This document shows positions 24,647 to 32,838 of a DNA stretch of 64,000 nucleotides, in pieces; position 1 is the first letter of the stretch, and each line of letters opens with the position of its first letter. Source of the stretch: Micromonospora rhizosphaerae. GTDB taxonomy: Bacteria; Actinomycetota; Actinomycetes; Mycobacteriales; Micromonosporaceae. The stretch spans positions 682,001 to 746,000 of the forward strand of contig NZ_FMHV01000002.1 of NCBI RefSeq assembly GCF_900091465.1, given 5' to 3'. Both the position numbers and the translations under genes were made by a program. Below the pieces are notes generated by a model. It saw only the letters and a list, made by a program, of their open reading frames with translations. It was not told where the DNA came from and made no database searches.

Positions 24647-25441
24647 GTGACAGCGGTGATGCCGACGCGGGAGGTCGCCGCACAGCTCGCCCCGGTGACC
24701 GCGGCCCTGCGCGCCATGTTCGGCACCGACGACCTGCCCGGGCTGGCGCCCGGTCTGCTGGTCACCACCGACGAAACGCGCTGGACCCCGGCGAGCCGAC
24801 TCGTCGACGGGACGCTGCTGCCCGAGTTCCTGCACGCCGCGACGCTGCGCTGGGGCGGCACCCCGCACGCCTGCGCCGCGCTGGCCTGGAAGTCGTACAG
24901 CTACTGGACGGCGCTGCCGGTGGTGCTCGGCTGGGCCTCCGCCCGGCGGGTGCCGCTGCTCGACCCGGCCGACGTGCTGATCCACTTCGAGGATCACCGC
25001 CCGCTGCTCACCCTGGGCCTGCGCCGCTCCACCACGGTCGCGGTGCTGCCGAACGACCCGCTGGCGCTGACCGGCGCTCCGCAGGTCCGGGTGGTCGCCG
25101 ACGAGGCCGAACTGCTCGCCGCGCTGCGGGCCTCGCTGCTCGACGCCCACTTCTCACCGCTGATCGCGGCGATCCAGGCCGAGGTCCGGATCGGCACCCG
25201 TACGCTGCTCGGCTCGGTCGCCTCCGGCATCGCGCACGGCATCCTGCGGGCCGCCGACGCGCTGCCCGGCTCGTCGACGCGGAGCATCGAGACGCTGCTC
25301 GACGCGCTCGGCCTGGCCGATCTGGTCGAGCTGGTGCCCGGCCCCGCCGGCGAACCGACCGTCCAGCGCCGGACCTGCTGCCTCGCCTTCACCCTCCCGC
25401 AGCCGAAGATCTGCCAGGGCTGCTGCGTCCGGCCCAGCTGA
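24647..25441 (+). CDS. FhuF-like ferric-siderophore reductase
   Basis: 264 residues. The C-terminus carries the [2Fe-2S] motif of this family, CC-x10-C-x2-C, seen in CCLAFTLPQPKICQGCC. Upstream there is ACAALAWKSYSYWTALPVV, a conserved part of actinobacterial ferric reductases. It releases iron from siderophores by reduction in the cytoplasm. GTG at 24647 is preceded by GGGGACGGA; ATG 24659 is an alternative. An iron box just upstream fits a role in iron starvation. No siderophore genes are nearby. Confidence 0.87.
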   Translation: MTAVMPTREVAAQLAPVTAALRAMFGTDDLPGLAPGLLVTTDETRWTPASRLVDGTLLPEFLHAATLRWGGTPHACAALAWKSYSYWTALPVVLGWASARRVPLLDPADVLIHFEDHRPLLTLGLRRSTTVAVLPNDPLALTGAPQVRVVADEAELLAALRASLLDAHFSPLIAAIQAEVRIGTRTLLGSVASGIAHGILRAADALPGSSTRSIETLLDALGLADLVELVPGPAGEPTVQRRTCCLAFTLPQPKICQGCCVRPS

Positions 25442-25450
25442 CCTTCTCGC

Positions 25451-25474
25451 GGTCCGGGCCCCGGCGCCCGGACC
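25451..25474. terminator. Hairpin between convergent genes
   Basis: GGTCCGGGC (25451-25459) and GCCCGGACC (25466-25474) form a 9-bp stem between the ferric reductase stop and the stop of the membrane-protein gene. Confidence 0.6.
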
Positions 25475-25477
25475 CGC

Positions 25478-27289
25478 TCAGTCGACCAGCGGGCGGACGT
25501 CCCAGAGCCACACCCCGCTGGTGAGGACCGGCTGGATCCCGGTCAGCTCCGTCATCCCCCGGCGCAGCGCGTCCGCCTGCTTCCGCCCGGGGTCGAGGAG
25601 CACCGCACCGGCCCGCCAGTAGCGCAGGTCGTCCACGGCGGCGACCCGGTCCTGCGGAGTGATCGGTGGCACCGCGTCCGAGCGTCGGATGGTGGTGAAG
25701 AAGGTGCTGGTGGGTCGGGGCGGGGCGGTGAAGAGGGCGACCCGGTCCCCACCCGGCCGGGTGTCCGGGGCGAGGAAGTAGCCGCGGGCGAGCGGCATCT
25801 CCAGCCGGGTCTCGGCGGACCAGCGCAGCGGATCGGCGTACGTGGTGTCCGGCAGCGGCAGGGTGACGATGCTGTGCCCGCCCGCCACGTACGACCGCCA
25901 GGCGCCGGAGGTGACGAACTCGGGCGTCGGATCGAGGCGTACCGAGGGGAGCGGGGTCGGCAGGATCGGCAGCAGGGCCATCGCCAGCACGGTGCCGGTG
26001 GCGAACCGGATCTGCGGCCGCGCTCCGGGATGGCGCCGGGCCAGCGTCCGGGCCCGGTCCGCGCCCAGCGCCAGCAACACCCCGATGATCGGGGTCAACG
26101 CCAGCGACCATCGGGTCGGCACCACCGAATGCAGGATCGGCAGGTTCTCCAGAAGTGCCCACGGCCCGGGGATACCGGTGTCCCGGCCGTCGAAGCGGAC
26201 CTCCCGGCCTAGGGAGAAGAGGCCGAAGAGCAGGCCGGCCGCGGCCAGGCCCAGCACGACCGCGCTGCGCCGCAACCACCAGACCAGGGCGGTCACGAGT
26301 ACGGCCAGCGGCCAGCCGAAGAAGCCGTTCTCCTCGGTGGCGTTCTTCGCCAGCCGGGCGCTGGACCGGGCGTCGCCGGCCACCGACTCCCGGGACCAGG
26401 CGGCGAACGAGGCGAGGTCCGTGCGGTAGCCGCGGATCAGCAGGGACAGCCCCTGGTACGCGCCCGGTCCGAAGAACTGCACGTACAGCGGGTAGGCCAG
26501 CAGCACCCCGGCGACCGCGGCCGCGACGCCCAGCCCGGCGCAGAACGGCCCGGCCCGCCGGCGCAACTCCGGCCGGAGGATGGCCAGCGCGCCGATCACC
26601 ACGCCGAGCCCGATCGCCGTCATCAGCAGGATCTCCAGGTTGAGGAACGCCTGCCAGACGATCAACAGCCCGAGCAGCAGGCCGTTGCGCAGCCAGCGGC
26701 CCGGCTCGGGCAGCCGCAGCGTCCGCCAGACGATCAACGGCACCACGAACTGGGACACGATGTTCGGGTGGGCGTTGGCGTGCGACACCATCGCCGGGGC
26801 GAAGGCGCAGAAGCCGGCCCCGAGCCAGGCCGGCCCCCGGGATCCGATCAGCACCCGGGAGAGGACGAAATACCAGGCCACGCCGGTGGCGGTCATCCCC
26901 GCGGTGAGAAAGACGAGGAAAGCGGCATGCGGCCCGAAGAGGACGGTGACCGGCGTCATTGGGACTGAAACGGATAATACGGACGTGTTTGCCATGAGAT
27001 TGACGCCGTCCGGCACATTCATCCGGTCCGAGACGAACGGATAGGCAAAATCGGTCACCACCCGCGCGCCGTGCGCCATCATCCACTCGAACTGCGCCTG
27101 ATCGGAGCGGTTGTCCCGCACCCCGTCGCCCGGGTTCACCCAGAACCGCACGGTCACCCAGAGGGCGAGAAGCACGAAACTGAGCACGGCGGCGACGTCG
27201 ATCCACCGGCCCTGGCGTGGTCCTACGCCCCGGTCCGGCCCGTCCTGGGCGGAACTGCCGACGGAGGAGTCCGTTTCAGGAGTAGTCAT
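25478..27289 (-). CDS. Large polytopic membrane protein, GT-C glycosyltransferase-like
   Basis: 603 residues with about ten to eleven membrane helices in the first ~430 residues, then a soluble extracytoplasmic C-terminus (FVTSGAWRSYVAGGHSIVTL onward). Helix 1 is followed by a large first loop (MMAHGARVVTDFAYPFVSDR), the pattern of GT-C enzymes that use polyprenyl-phosphate sugars outside the membrane. No family signature is certain. ATG at 27289 is chosen; the open frame runs on to 28630, but that part is antisense to the methyltransferase gene. It is divergent from that methyltransferase. Confidence 0.7.
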   Translation of the reverse strand: MTTPETDSSVGSSAQDGPDRGVGPRQGRWIDVAAVLSFVLLALWVTVRFWVNPGDGVRDNRSDQAQFEWMMAHGARVVTDFAYPFVSDRMNVPDGVNLMANTSVLSVSVPMTPVTVLFGPHAAFLVFLTAGMTATGVAWYFVLSRVLIGSRGPAWLGAGFCAFAPAMVSHANAHPNIVSQFVVPLIVWRTLRLPEPGRWLRNGLLLGLLIVWQAFLNLEILLMTAIGLGVVIGALAILRPELRRRAGPFCAGLGVAAAVAGVLLAYPLYVQFFGPGAYQGLSLLIRGYRTDLASFAAWSRESVAGDARSSARLAKNATEENGFFGWPLAVLVTALVWWLRRSAVVLGLAAAGLLFGLFSLGREVRFDGRDTGIPGPWALLENLPILHSVVPTRWSLALTPIIGVLLALGADRARTLARRHPGARPQIRFATGTVLAMALLPILPTPLPSVRLDPTPEFVTSGAWRSYVAGGHSIVTLPLPDTTYADPLRWSAETRLEMPLARGYFLAPDTRPGGDRVALFTAPPRPTSTFFTTIRRSDAVPPITPQDRVAAVDDLRYWRAGAVLLDPGRKQADALRRGMTELTGIQPVLTSGVWLWDVRPLVD

Positions 27290-27499
27290 AACAATTCGGA
27301 GCGTAGTCAGAGTATGGCAGGGCCGTGACATGTTTCTGGGTACTGGCGTACTATGTGCCGGGTTCGCCAACCGCCGATCACGTGCCCACCCCCGACCGCA
27401 ATTCGGCCACCCCCGGTGCCCCGTTTCCCAGGCCGGCCATCCGGATGGTTGACTCTGTCGGTCCAGGCGCGGGTCAGTCATATCGTGAGGAATCGACGC

Positions 27500-28210
27500 A
27501 TGGCAGAAATCACTGGGGATCAACGCGTTCAGTCGGAGGTGCTCGAAGGCCTGGCGACGGCGGTCAACCACCGCCGGTGGTTCGTCGAGCTGGCGGTGCC
27601 CCACCTCGGTGACAACCCGATCGAAATCGGCAGCGGCCTGGGTGACTACGCGCTGGAGTGGTCCGAGCACATCCCGCGGATCACGGCCACCGAGGCGGAC
27701 CCGGACCGCTTGGTCTCGCTCAAGGAGCGCCTCGCCGAGCACCCGACCATCGAGGTCCGGCAGATGCTCCTGCCGCACTCCGAGCGCGGCGACTACAGCG
27801 CCGCCGTGTCGTACAACGTGCTGGAGCACATCGAGGACCACGTGGGCGCGCTGCGCAGCATGCGCGACCTGGTCCGGCCGGGCGGCGCCGTGGTCATCAT
27901 CGTGCCGGCGTTCCAGTTCGCGATGAGCCCGGCCGACATCGCCACCGGCCACGTCCGGCGCTACACGAAGAAGACCCTGGCGGCGGCGATGACCGAGGCG
28001 GGCCTGACGGTGGAGAAGATCCACTACGCGAACGCGCTGGGCCTGATCGGCTACTTCATGGCGACCAAGGTCTTCCGGCTGATGCCGAAGGAGGGCCCGA
28101 TGGTCAAGATCTACGACAGCGTGGTCCTCCCCGCCACCAAGGCGGCGGAGCAGCGCCTGCGCCCCCCGTTCGGCCAGTCCGTCTTCGCCGTCGCCCGCGT
28201 CCCCGCCTGA
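27500..28210 (+). CDS. Class I SAM-dependent methyltransferase
   Basis: 236 residues. Motif I (NPIEIGSGLGDYAL), the acidic second strand (ITATEADPDRLVSL) and SYNVLEHIEDHVGALRSM show a Rossmann methyltransferase of the UbiE/Methyltransf_11 type. A C-terminal helical part (IGYFMATKVFRLMP) may touch the membrane. The acceptor is unknown; association with cell-envelope glycans or lipids is possible given the divergent GT-C-like gene. AGGA lies upstream of ATG 27500. Confidence 0.87.
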   Translation: MAEITGDQRVQSEVLEGLATAVNHRRWFVELAVPHLGDNPIEIGSGLGDYALEWSEHIPRITATEADPDRLVSLKERLAEHPTIEVRQMLLPHSERGDYSAAVSYNVLEHIEDHVGALRSMRDLVRPGGAVVIIVPAFQFAMSPADIATGHVRRYTKKTLAAAMTEAGLTVEKIHYANALGLIGYFMATKVFRLMPKEGPMVKIYDSVVLPATKAAEQRLRPPFGQSVFAVARVPA

Positions 28211-28297
28211 GGAGCGAGCGCTTCGGTCAGGCCGCCGGCCAGGGAGGACCGCTCCGATCAGGCCGCCGTCCACCGGCGACTGGCAGGTGGCTTCCCG

Positions 28298-28374
28298 CAC
28301 GCTTTGCTCTGCTGCACTCCAGGCGACACGCGAAGGCTCGCGGTGTTGTCCCCACTGCAGTAGAGCAAAGCGTG
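28298..28374. repeat. Long inverted repeat (intergenic palindromic element)
   Basis: CACGCTTTGCTCTGCTGCA (28298-28316) pairs with TGCAGTAGAGCAAAGCGTG (28356-28374) with one mismatch in 19, around a 39-base loop. It lies between convergent genes and could act as a terminator. Its AT-containing arms differ from the local GC-rich style, suggesting a dispersed REP/MITE-like element. Confidence 0.7.
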
Positions 28375-28490
28375 TGGCAGAGGTGCCGCTCTGGCCCGGG
28401 CGAGCGCCGCGCTCGCCTGACCAGCGTGTCCACGTAGTGAGGGCCTCCGCGTCGGCGGCGGCCCCCACTACCGTCACGGCGCGCTTCCGG

Positions 28491-29024
28491 TCACTCCTTG
28501 ATCTGGTACGTCGGGCGGATGACCGCCCGGGCGAGGGTGTGGAAGGCGAGGTTGAAGCCGACGAAGGCCGGGCTGGCGTTCGGGCCGACGTCGAGGCGCT
28601 CGACGTCGACCGCGTGCACCGCGAAGACATACCGGTGCGGCCGGTCCCCGGGCGGCGGGGCGGCGCCGCCGAAGCCGGTCTCGCCGTAGTCGTTGCGGAT
28701 GCTGAACGCCCCGCCCAGGTCGCCCTCCTTCACCCCACGCGGCAGCTCGGTCACCGACGTGGACACGTCGACCAGCACCCAGTGCCAGAAGCCGCTGCCG
28801 GTGGGGGCGTCCGGGTCGAAGCAGGTCACCACGAAGCTCTTGGTCTCGGCCGGGAAGTGGGACCAGGCCAGGTGCGGGGAGATGTTCTCGCCGCCGGCAC
28901 TGCCGTGCGCGTGCCGCGCGTCCATCGGCTCACCGTTCTGCACGTCGTCACTGGTCAGAGTGAACGACGGCACCGTCGGCAGCAGCTCGTAGGGGTCCGG
29001 GGCGATCGGTCGTTCCAGGGTCAT
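28491..29024 (-). CDS. YbhB/YbcL-type phosphatidylethanolamine-binding protein
   Basis: 177 residues. The PEBP core reads [10 protein letters not shown] (anion-binding region), [17 protein letters not shown] and [16 protein letters not shown], the conserved motifs of bacterial Raf-kinase-inhibitor-like proteins. These are soluble proteins of unclear function, possibly binding phosphorylated small molecules or inhibiting proteases. The ATG at 29024 follows GGAAGGA. It stands alone between an inverted repeat and tRNA-Ser. Confidence 0.9.
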   Translation of the reverse strand: MTLERPIAPDPYELLPTVPSFTLTSDDVQNGEPMDARHAHGSAGGENISPHLAWSHFPAETKSFVVTCFDPDAPTGSGFWHWVLVDVSTSVTELPRGVKEGDLGGAFSIRNDYGETGFGGAAPPPGDRPHRYVFAVHAVDVERLDVGPNASPAFVGFNLAFHTLARAVIRPTYQIKE

Positions 29025-29131
29025 CGAAACGGTCCTTCCGGTGCGCGCGATTTCCTGCGCCCTTCATACCTCGCCGGTGCCCCTGATTCGAACCGAAAGC
29101 GCGTCGTGTCCGACCGGTGTTCGACCCCGGT

Positions 29132-29207
29132 TGCGGCATGTGGGGCCCTCCTGGCCGACGGAAGGCCCGTTGTGCCGCATGTCGAGTGCATCAGCCCGCT
29201 GAGGGCT
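29132..29207 (-). terminator. Hairpins downstream of tRNA-Ser
   Basis: AGCCC/GGGCT (29193-29207) lies just beyond the tRNA 3' end. Farther on, TGCGGCA (29132-29138) and GGGCC (29143-29147) pair with GGCCC (29164-29168) and TGCCGCA (29173-29179), with symmetrical 4-base internal loops. Confidence 0.5.
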
Positions 29208-29211
29208 TCGG

Positions 29212-29300
29212 CGGAGGGTGTGGGATTCGAACCCACGAAGAGGATCGCTCCCCTTACCGGTTTTCAAGACCAGCGCCATCGGCCACTAGGCGAACCCTCC
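29212..29300 (-). tRNA. tRNA-Ser (anticodon TGA)
   Basis: Acceptor GGAGGGT pairs with ACCCTCC. Anticodon stem CTGGT/ACCGG encloses CTTGAAA, giving TGA. A long variable arm and T-loop GGTTCGAATCC are present. CCA is not encoded. Confidence 0.95.
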
Positions 29301-29397
29301 CGGACCGCGCCCCGAGGGCACGCGAACCGTGCCTAGTCTGCCACGGGCACCCGATCGGGTCAGCGAGCGTCCCACCCTGACTGCGAGGATCGCCGGA

Positions 29398-29621
29398 TGT
29401 GGGACACCCCCGCGGTGGTGCTGATCACCGGGATCATGGCGGCTGGCAAGTCCACAGTGGCCGAGCTGCTGGCCTGGCGGCTGCCCCGCTCGGTGCACCT
29501 GCGCGGTGACCTGTTCCGCCGAATGGTGGTCAGCGGCCGGGAGGACATGACCGCGCACCCCTCGGAGGAGAGGGTGGCGGAGATCCTGGCCCGGGCGTGG
29601 ACGGACGGGCGGATCGGGTAA
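29398..29621 (+). CDS. Truncated P-loop kinase-like protein
   Basis: 74 residues holding only the start of a zeta-toxin/chloramphenicol-phosphotransferase-like P-loop kinase: VVLITGIMAAGKSTVAELL (Walker A GIMAAGKS) and VHLRGDLFRRMV. Relatives are ~170-200 residues long, so the C-terminal two thirds, including the Walker B and lid regions, are missing. The reading frame ends in an unrelated-looking WTDGRIG just 9 bases before the quinone oxidoreductase gene, so a deletion probably joined them. It may be non-functional. Confidence 0.7.
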
Positions 29622-29630
29622 GACTGGGCC

Positions 29631-30605
29631 ATGCGCGCGATCACGATCTCAGAACCCGGTGGACCGGAGGCACTCGTCTGGACCGAGGTGCCCGACCCGG
29701 AGCCCGGCCCGGGCGAGGTGATCGTCGAGGTGCGGGCCAGCGGGGTCAACCGGGCGGACCTGCTGCAGCGGCAGGGGCACTACCCGCCGCCGCCGGGCGC
29801 GCCCGCGTATCCGGGGTTGGAGTGCTCCGGGGTGATCAGGGCGATCGGCCCGGAGGTGACCGGCTGGCAGGTCGGACAGGAGGTCTGCGCGCTGCTGGCC
29901 GGCGGCGGGTACGCCGAGCGGGTGGCCGTGCCGGCCGGGCAACTGCTGCCGGTGCCGGCCGGCGTCGACCTGGTCGAGGCGGCGGCCCTGCCCGAGGTGG
30001 CCTGCACGGTCTGGTCGAACGTGGTCGCCCTGGGCCGGCTGGCAAAGGGCGAGACGCTGCTGCTGCACGGCGGCGGCAGCGGGATCGGCACGTTCGCCAT
30101 CCAGCTCGGCGTGGCGCTCGGGGCGACCGTGGTGGTGACCGCGCGGGCGGCCAAGCACGACCGGCTGCGGGAGCTGGGTGCCGCGCACACCATCGACTAC
30201 CGCGAGCAGGACTTCGTCGAGGAGGTCCGGCGGGTGACCGACGGGCGGGGCGCGGACCTGATCCTCGACATCGTGGGCGCCGCCTACCTGCCCCGGAACG
30301 TGGCGGCGCTGGCCACCGGCGGCCGGCTGGTGGTGATCGGCCTGCAGGGTGGCCGCAAGGGCGAGCTGGACCTGGGCGCGCTGCTGGCCAAGCGGGCGTC
30401 GGTGGCGGCGACCTCGCTGCGCTCCCGCCCGCTGGCCGAGAAGGCGGAGATCGTCCGGGGGGTTCGCGAGCAGGTGTGGCCGCTGGTCGAGTCCGGCGCG
30501 ATCCGCCCGATCGTGGACCGGCTTGTGCGGATGGCCGACGCCGAGGACGCGCACCGTCTGGTGGAGACGAGCGACCACCTGGGGAAGGTGCTGCTCGTCC
30601 GGTGA
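29631..30605 (+). CDS. NAD(P)H:quinone oxidoreductase (zeta-crystallin type)
   Basis: 324-residue medium-chain dehydrogenase without the zinc ligands. GroES-like N-terminus (VEVRASGVNRADLLQRQGHY, PGLECSGVI) and a Rossmann domain with nucleotide-binding LLLHGGGSGIGTFAIQL and DLILDIVGAAYLPRN are typical of PIG3/QOR enzymes that reduce quinones by one electron. ATG at 29631. It is convergent with SoxR, the stops being 4 bases apart, and quinone reduction fits that redox setting. Confidence 0.9.
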   Translation: MRAITISEPGGPEALVWTEVPDPEPGPGEVIVEVRASGVNRADLLQRQGHYPPPPGAPAYPGLECSGVIRAIGPEVTGWQVGQEVCALLAGGGYAERVAVPAGQLLPVPAGVDLVEAAALPEVACTVWSNVVALGRLAKGETLLLHGGGSGIGTFAIQLGVALGATVVVTARAAKHDRLRELGAAHTIDYREQDFVEEVRRVTDGRGADLILDIVGAAYLPRNVAALATGGRLVVIGLQGGRKGELDLGALLAKRASVAATSLRSRPLAEKAEIVRGVREQVWPLVESGAIRPIVDRLVRMADAEDAHRLVETSDHLGKVLLVR

Positions 30606-30609
30606 CGGC

Positions 30610-31080
30610 TCACACCGCTGAGGGCTCCGCCGCCTCCGGAGCGGGCCGGGGCAGCATCAGCCGGGCACCCGGGCCCTCGGCGGCCAGCAAGTCGCCCGGG
30701 TTGTAGAGGGTGCAGCGCTGCAGCGACAGGCAGCCGCAGCCGATGCAGCCGTCCAGGTCGTCGCGGAGCTTGCCGAGCAGCCGGATCTTCTCGTCCAGCC
30801 GGTCCCGCCAGGCCTGGGAGAGGGCGGCCCAGTCGGCCGGTGTCGGGGTACGCGACGACGGCAGCGAGTCCAGCGCCTCCCGGATCTCCTCCAACGAGAC
30901 GCCGACCTGCTGGGAGATCCGGACGAACGCCACCCGGCGCAGCTCGGAGCGGGCGTACCGGCGCTGGTTGCCGCCGGTCCGCTCGGCCCGGATCAGGCCG
31001 AGCCGCTCGTAGTAGCGCAGCGCTGAGGGGGCCACTCCGCTGCGGGCGGAGAGCTGTCCGATGGTGAGTGATTCGTGCAT
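30610..31080 (-). CDS. soxR: SoxR, redox-sensing MerR-family regulator
   Basis: 156 residues. The MerR winged helix (LTIGQLSARSGVAPSALRYY; RRYARSELRRVAFVRISQQV) leads to a dimerisation helix and the [2Fe-2S] cluster motif C-I-G-C-G-C-x5-C. Oxidation of the cluster by redox-cycling compounds activates transcription. In actinobacteria SoxR often responds to their own pigments. ATG at 31080 is chosen; the longer open frame to 31794 is antisense to the transketolase gene. It is divergent from the transketolase pair with only 45 bases between starts. Confidence 0.93.
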   Translation of the reverse strand: MHESLTIGQLSARSGVAPSALRYYERLGLIRAERTGGNQRRYARSELRRVAFVRISQQVGVSLEEIREALDSLPSSRTPTPADWAALSQAWRDRLDEKIRLLGKLRDDLDGCIGCGCLSLQRCTLYNPGDLLAAEGPGARLMLPRPAPEAAEPSAV

Positions 31081-31096
31081 CAGTCGCCTTGAGTTG

Positions 31097-31112
31097 AAGT
31101 TCCCTTTAACTT
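31097..31112. promoter_or_regulatory. Possible SoxR binding dyad
   Basis: AAGTT-N6-AACTT in the 45-base gap between soxR and the transketolase genes, within an AT-rich patch flanked by GCCT...AGGC. The spacing differs from the E. coli sox box, so the call is tentative. Confidence 0.4.
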
Positions 31113-31125
31113 GCAGGCTAGCCGC

Positions 31126-31827
31126 ATGACCATGACGACCGCCACCGACCCGGCCGCTCCGGGCTCCTTCGGGATGCTGCTGGACCGGGTACGCGCCGGC
31201 CGCGAGTTCGGCGCGAACGTGTACTCGACCCTCGACGTGCTTCAGGTGCTCTATGACCGGATCCTGCGGATCGCGCCGGAGACGGTCGACGACCCGGACC
31301 GGGACCGCTTCCTGCTCTCCAAGGGGCACGCGGTCGCCGGCTACTACGCGCGGCTCGCCGCGAAGGGCTTCGTCCCGGTCGAGTGGCTGGACGAGCAGGG
31401 CGGCCCGGAGAGCCGCCTGGGCGACCACCCCGACCGGCTTCTGGTGCCCGGCGTGGAGATCGGTTCCGGGTCGCTCGGGCACGGCCTGGGGCTGGGCGTG
31501 GGCACCGCGCTCGGGCTGCGGGCCCAGGGACGGCTCGACCCGCGGGTGTACGTCCTGCTCGGCGACGCGGAACTGGACGAGGGCTCCAACCACGAGGCGA
31601 TCGCGTACGCCGGGGCGACCGGGCTGGGGAACCTGACCGCGATCGTGATCGACAACCGTTCGGCGAGCCACGGCTGGCCGGGCGGCGCCGCCAGCCGGTT
31701 CACCGTCAACGGCTGGACCGCCGCGACCGTCGGCGGCCGGGACCACGAGGCCCTGCACACCGCCCTCACCGGGCACGACAACCACCGGCCGCACGTCGTC
31801 GTCGCGGTCGTCACGGACGGGGAGTGA
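31126..31827 (+). CDS. Transketolase, N-terminal (ThDP-binding) subunit
   Basis: 233 residues. FLLSKGHAVAGYYARLAAKG, GSGSLGHGLGLGVGTALG and the thiamine-diphosphate/metal motif GDAELDEGSNHEAIAYAG through IVIDN show the first half of a split transketolase. ATG at 31126 or 31132; there is no clear ribosome site and the message may be nearly leaderless. The second half follows at once. Split transketolases act in pentose metabolism or secondary-metabolite sugar supply. Divergence from soxR suggests redox control. Confidence 0.87.
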   Translation: MTMTTATDPAAPGSFGMLLDRVRAGREFGANVYSTLDVLQVLYDRILRIAPETVDDPDRDRFLLSKGHAVAGYYARLAAKGFVPVEWLDEQGGPESRLGDHPDRLLVPGVEIGSGSLGHGLGLGVGTALGLRAQGRLDPRVYVLLGDAELDEGSNHEAIAYAGATGLGNLTAIVIDNRSASHGWPGGAASRFTVNGWTAATVGGRDHEALHTALTGHDNHRPHVVVAVVTDGE

Positions 31828-31829
31828 CC

Positions 31830-32726
31830 GTGCGGGAAGTTTTCATCGACACCATGACCGACCTGCTGGCCGAGGACCCGCGTACCGCGGTGGTGCTGGC
31901 GGACATCTCCGCCGCCTCGTTCGCCCCGGCCGCCCTGCGGCACCCGGACCGGGTGCTCAACGTCGGGATCCGCGAGCAGTTGATGGTGGGCGTGGCCGGC
32001 GGGCTCGCGCTCGCCGGGCTGCGGCCGGTGGCGCACAGCTACGCGCCGTTCCTCGTCGAGCGGGCGTACGAGCAGATCAAGCTGGACCTGGACCACCAGG
32101 GCGTGGGGGCGGTGCTGGTCAGCGTGGGCGCCTCGTACGACCGGGCGGCCGCCGGGCGTACCCACCTCGGGCCGGCCGACGTCGCCCTGATCGACACCCT
32201 GACGAACTGGACCGTGCACGTGCCGGGGCACCGCGACGAGGTGCCCGCGCTGCTCCACGACGCGGTGGCCGGGGACGGGTCGGCGTACCTGCGGCTGTCG
32301 ACGCAGAGCAACGACCGGGCCCGCGGCAACGACGGGTCGTTGCAGGTGGTCCGGGACGCCGGGCCGGGCGCGCCGCTGCTGGTGGCGGTCGGGCCGCTGC
32401 TGGGCCAGGCGCTGGCGGCCGTCGCCGGGCTGCCGGTCACCGTGGCGTACACCCACCGGCCGCGGCCGTTCGACACGGCCGGCCTGCGGGCGCTGGCCGG
32501 CACCGAGGTGATCCTGGTCGAGCCCTACCTGGCCGGCACGTCCGCCCGGGTGGTCGGTGCGGCGCTGGCCGACCGGCCGCACCGGCTGCTCACCCTCGGG
32601 GTGGGACGCGAGGAGCTACGCCGCTACGGCTCACCCGAGGACCACACGCGCTGGCACGGGTTGGACGCCGCCGGTCTGCGCCGCTCGGTGGACGCGTTCC
32701 TGGCCCCGGTCCCCGTGGCGGCCTGA
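31830..32726 (+). CDS. Transketolase, C-terminal subunit
   Basis: 298 residues. VVLADISAASF, RVLNVGIREQLMVGVAGGLALA (with the catalytic Glu of the pyrimidine domain) and the C-terminal domain after about residue 190 match the second half of transketolase. GTG at 31830 is favoured since GGGGAG lies 5 bases upstream; GTG at 31824, overlapping the previous stop, is possible. It is coupled with the N-terminal subunit to form a heteromeric enzyme. Confidence 0.87.
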   Translation: MREVFIDTMTDLLAEDPRTAVVLADISAASFAPAALRHPDRVLNVGIREQLMVGVAGGLALAGLRPVAHSYAPFLVERAYEQIKLDLDHQGVGAVLVSVGASYDRAAAGRTHLGPADVALIDTLTNWTVHVPGHRDEVPALLHDAVAGDGSAYLRLSTQSNDRARGNDGSLQVVRDAGPGAPLLVAVGPLLGQALAAVAGLPVTVAYTHRPRPFDTAGLRALAGTEVILVEPYLAGTSARVVGAALADRPHRLLTLGVGREELRRYGSPEDHTRWHGLDAAGLRRSVDAFLAPVPVAA

Positions 32727-32763
32727 CCGGGGCAGAGACCGGGAACCCCGGCGTACACGAGGC

Positions 32764-32801
32764 AGGACCCGCCGCCACGGCTGAGCCGGGCGGCGGGTCC
32801 T
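32764..32801. terminator. Bidirectional terminator
   Basis: AGGACCCGCCGCC (32764-32776) and GGCGGCGGGTCCT (32789-32801): perfect 13-bp stem with a 12-base loop, between convergent genes. Confidence 0.85.
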
Positions 32802-32838
32802 GTGCTGTCGTCTCGTCGGCGACGGGCCCGGGACGGGC

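Noticed and set aside
25478..28630. A single 1050-residue minus-strand frame
   Set aside because: Only the part from ATG 27289 downstream has membrane-protein character. The upstream ~450 residues are antisense to a clear methyltransferase gene and look like high-GC shadow sequence.
29398..29621. Zeta-toxin of a toxin-antitoxin pair
   Set aside because: Only the Walker A part is present and no antitoxin gene lies beside it.
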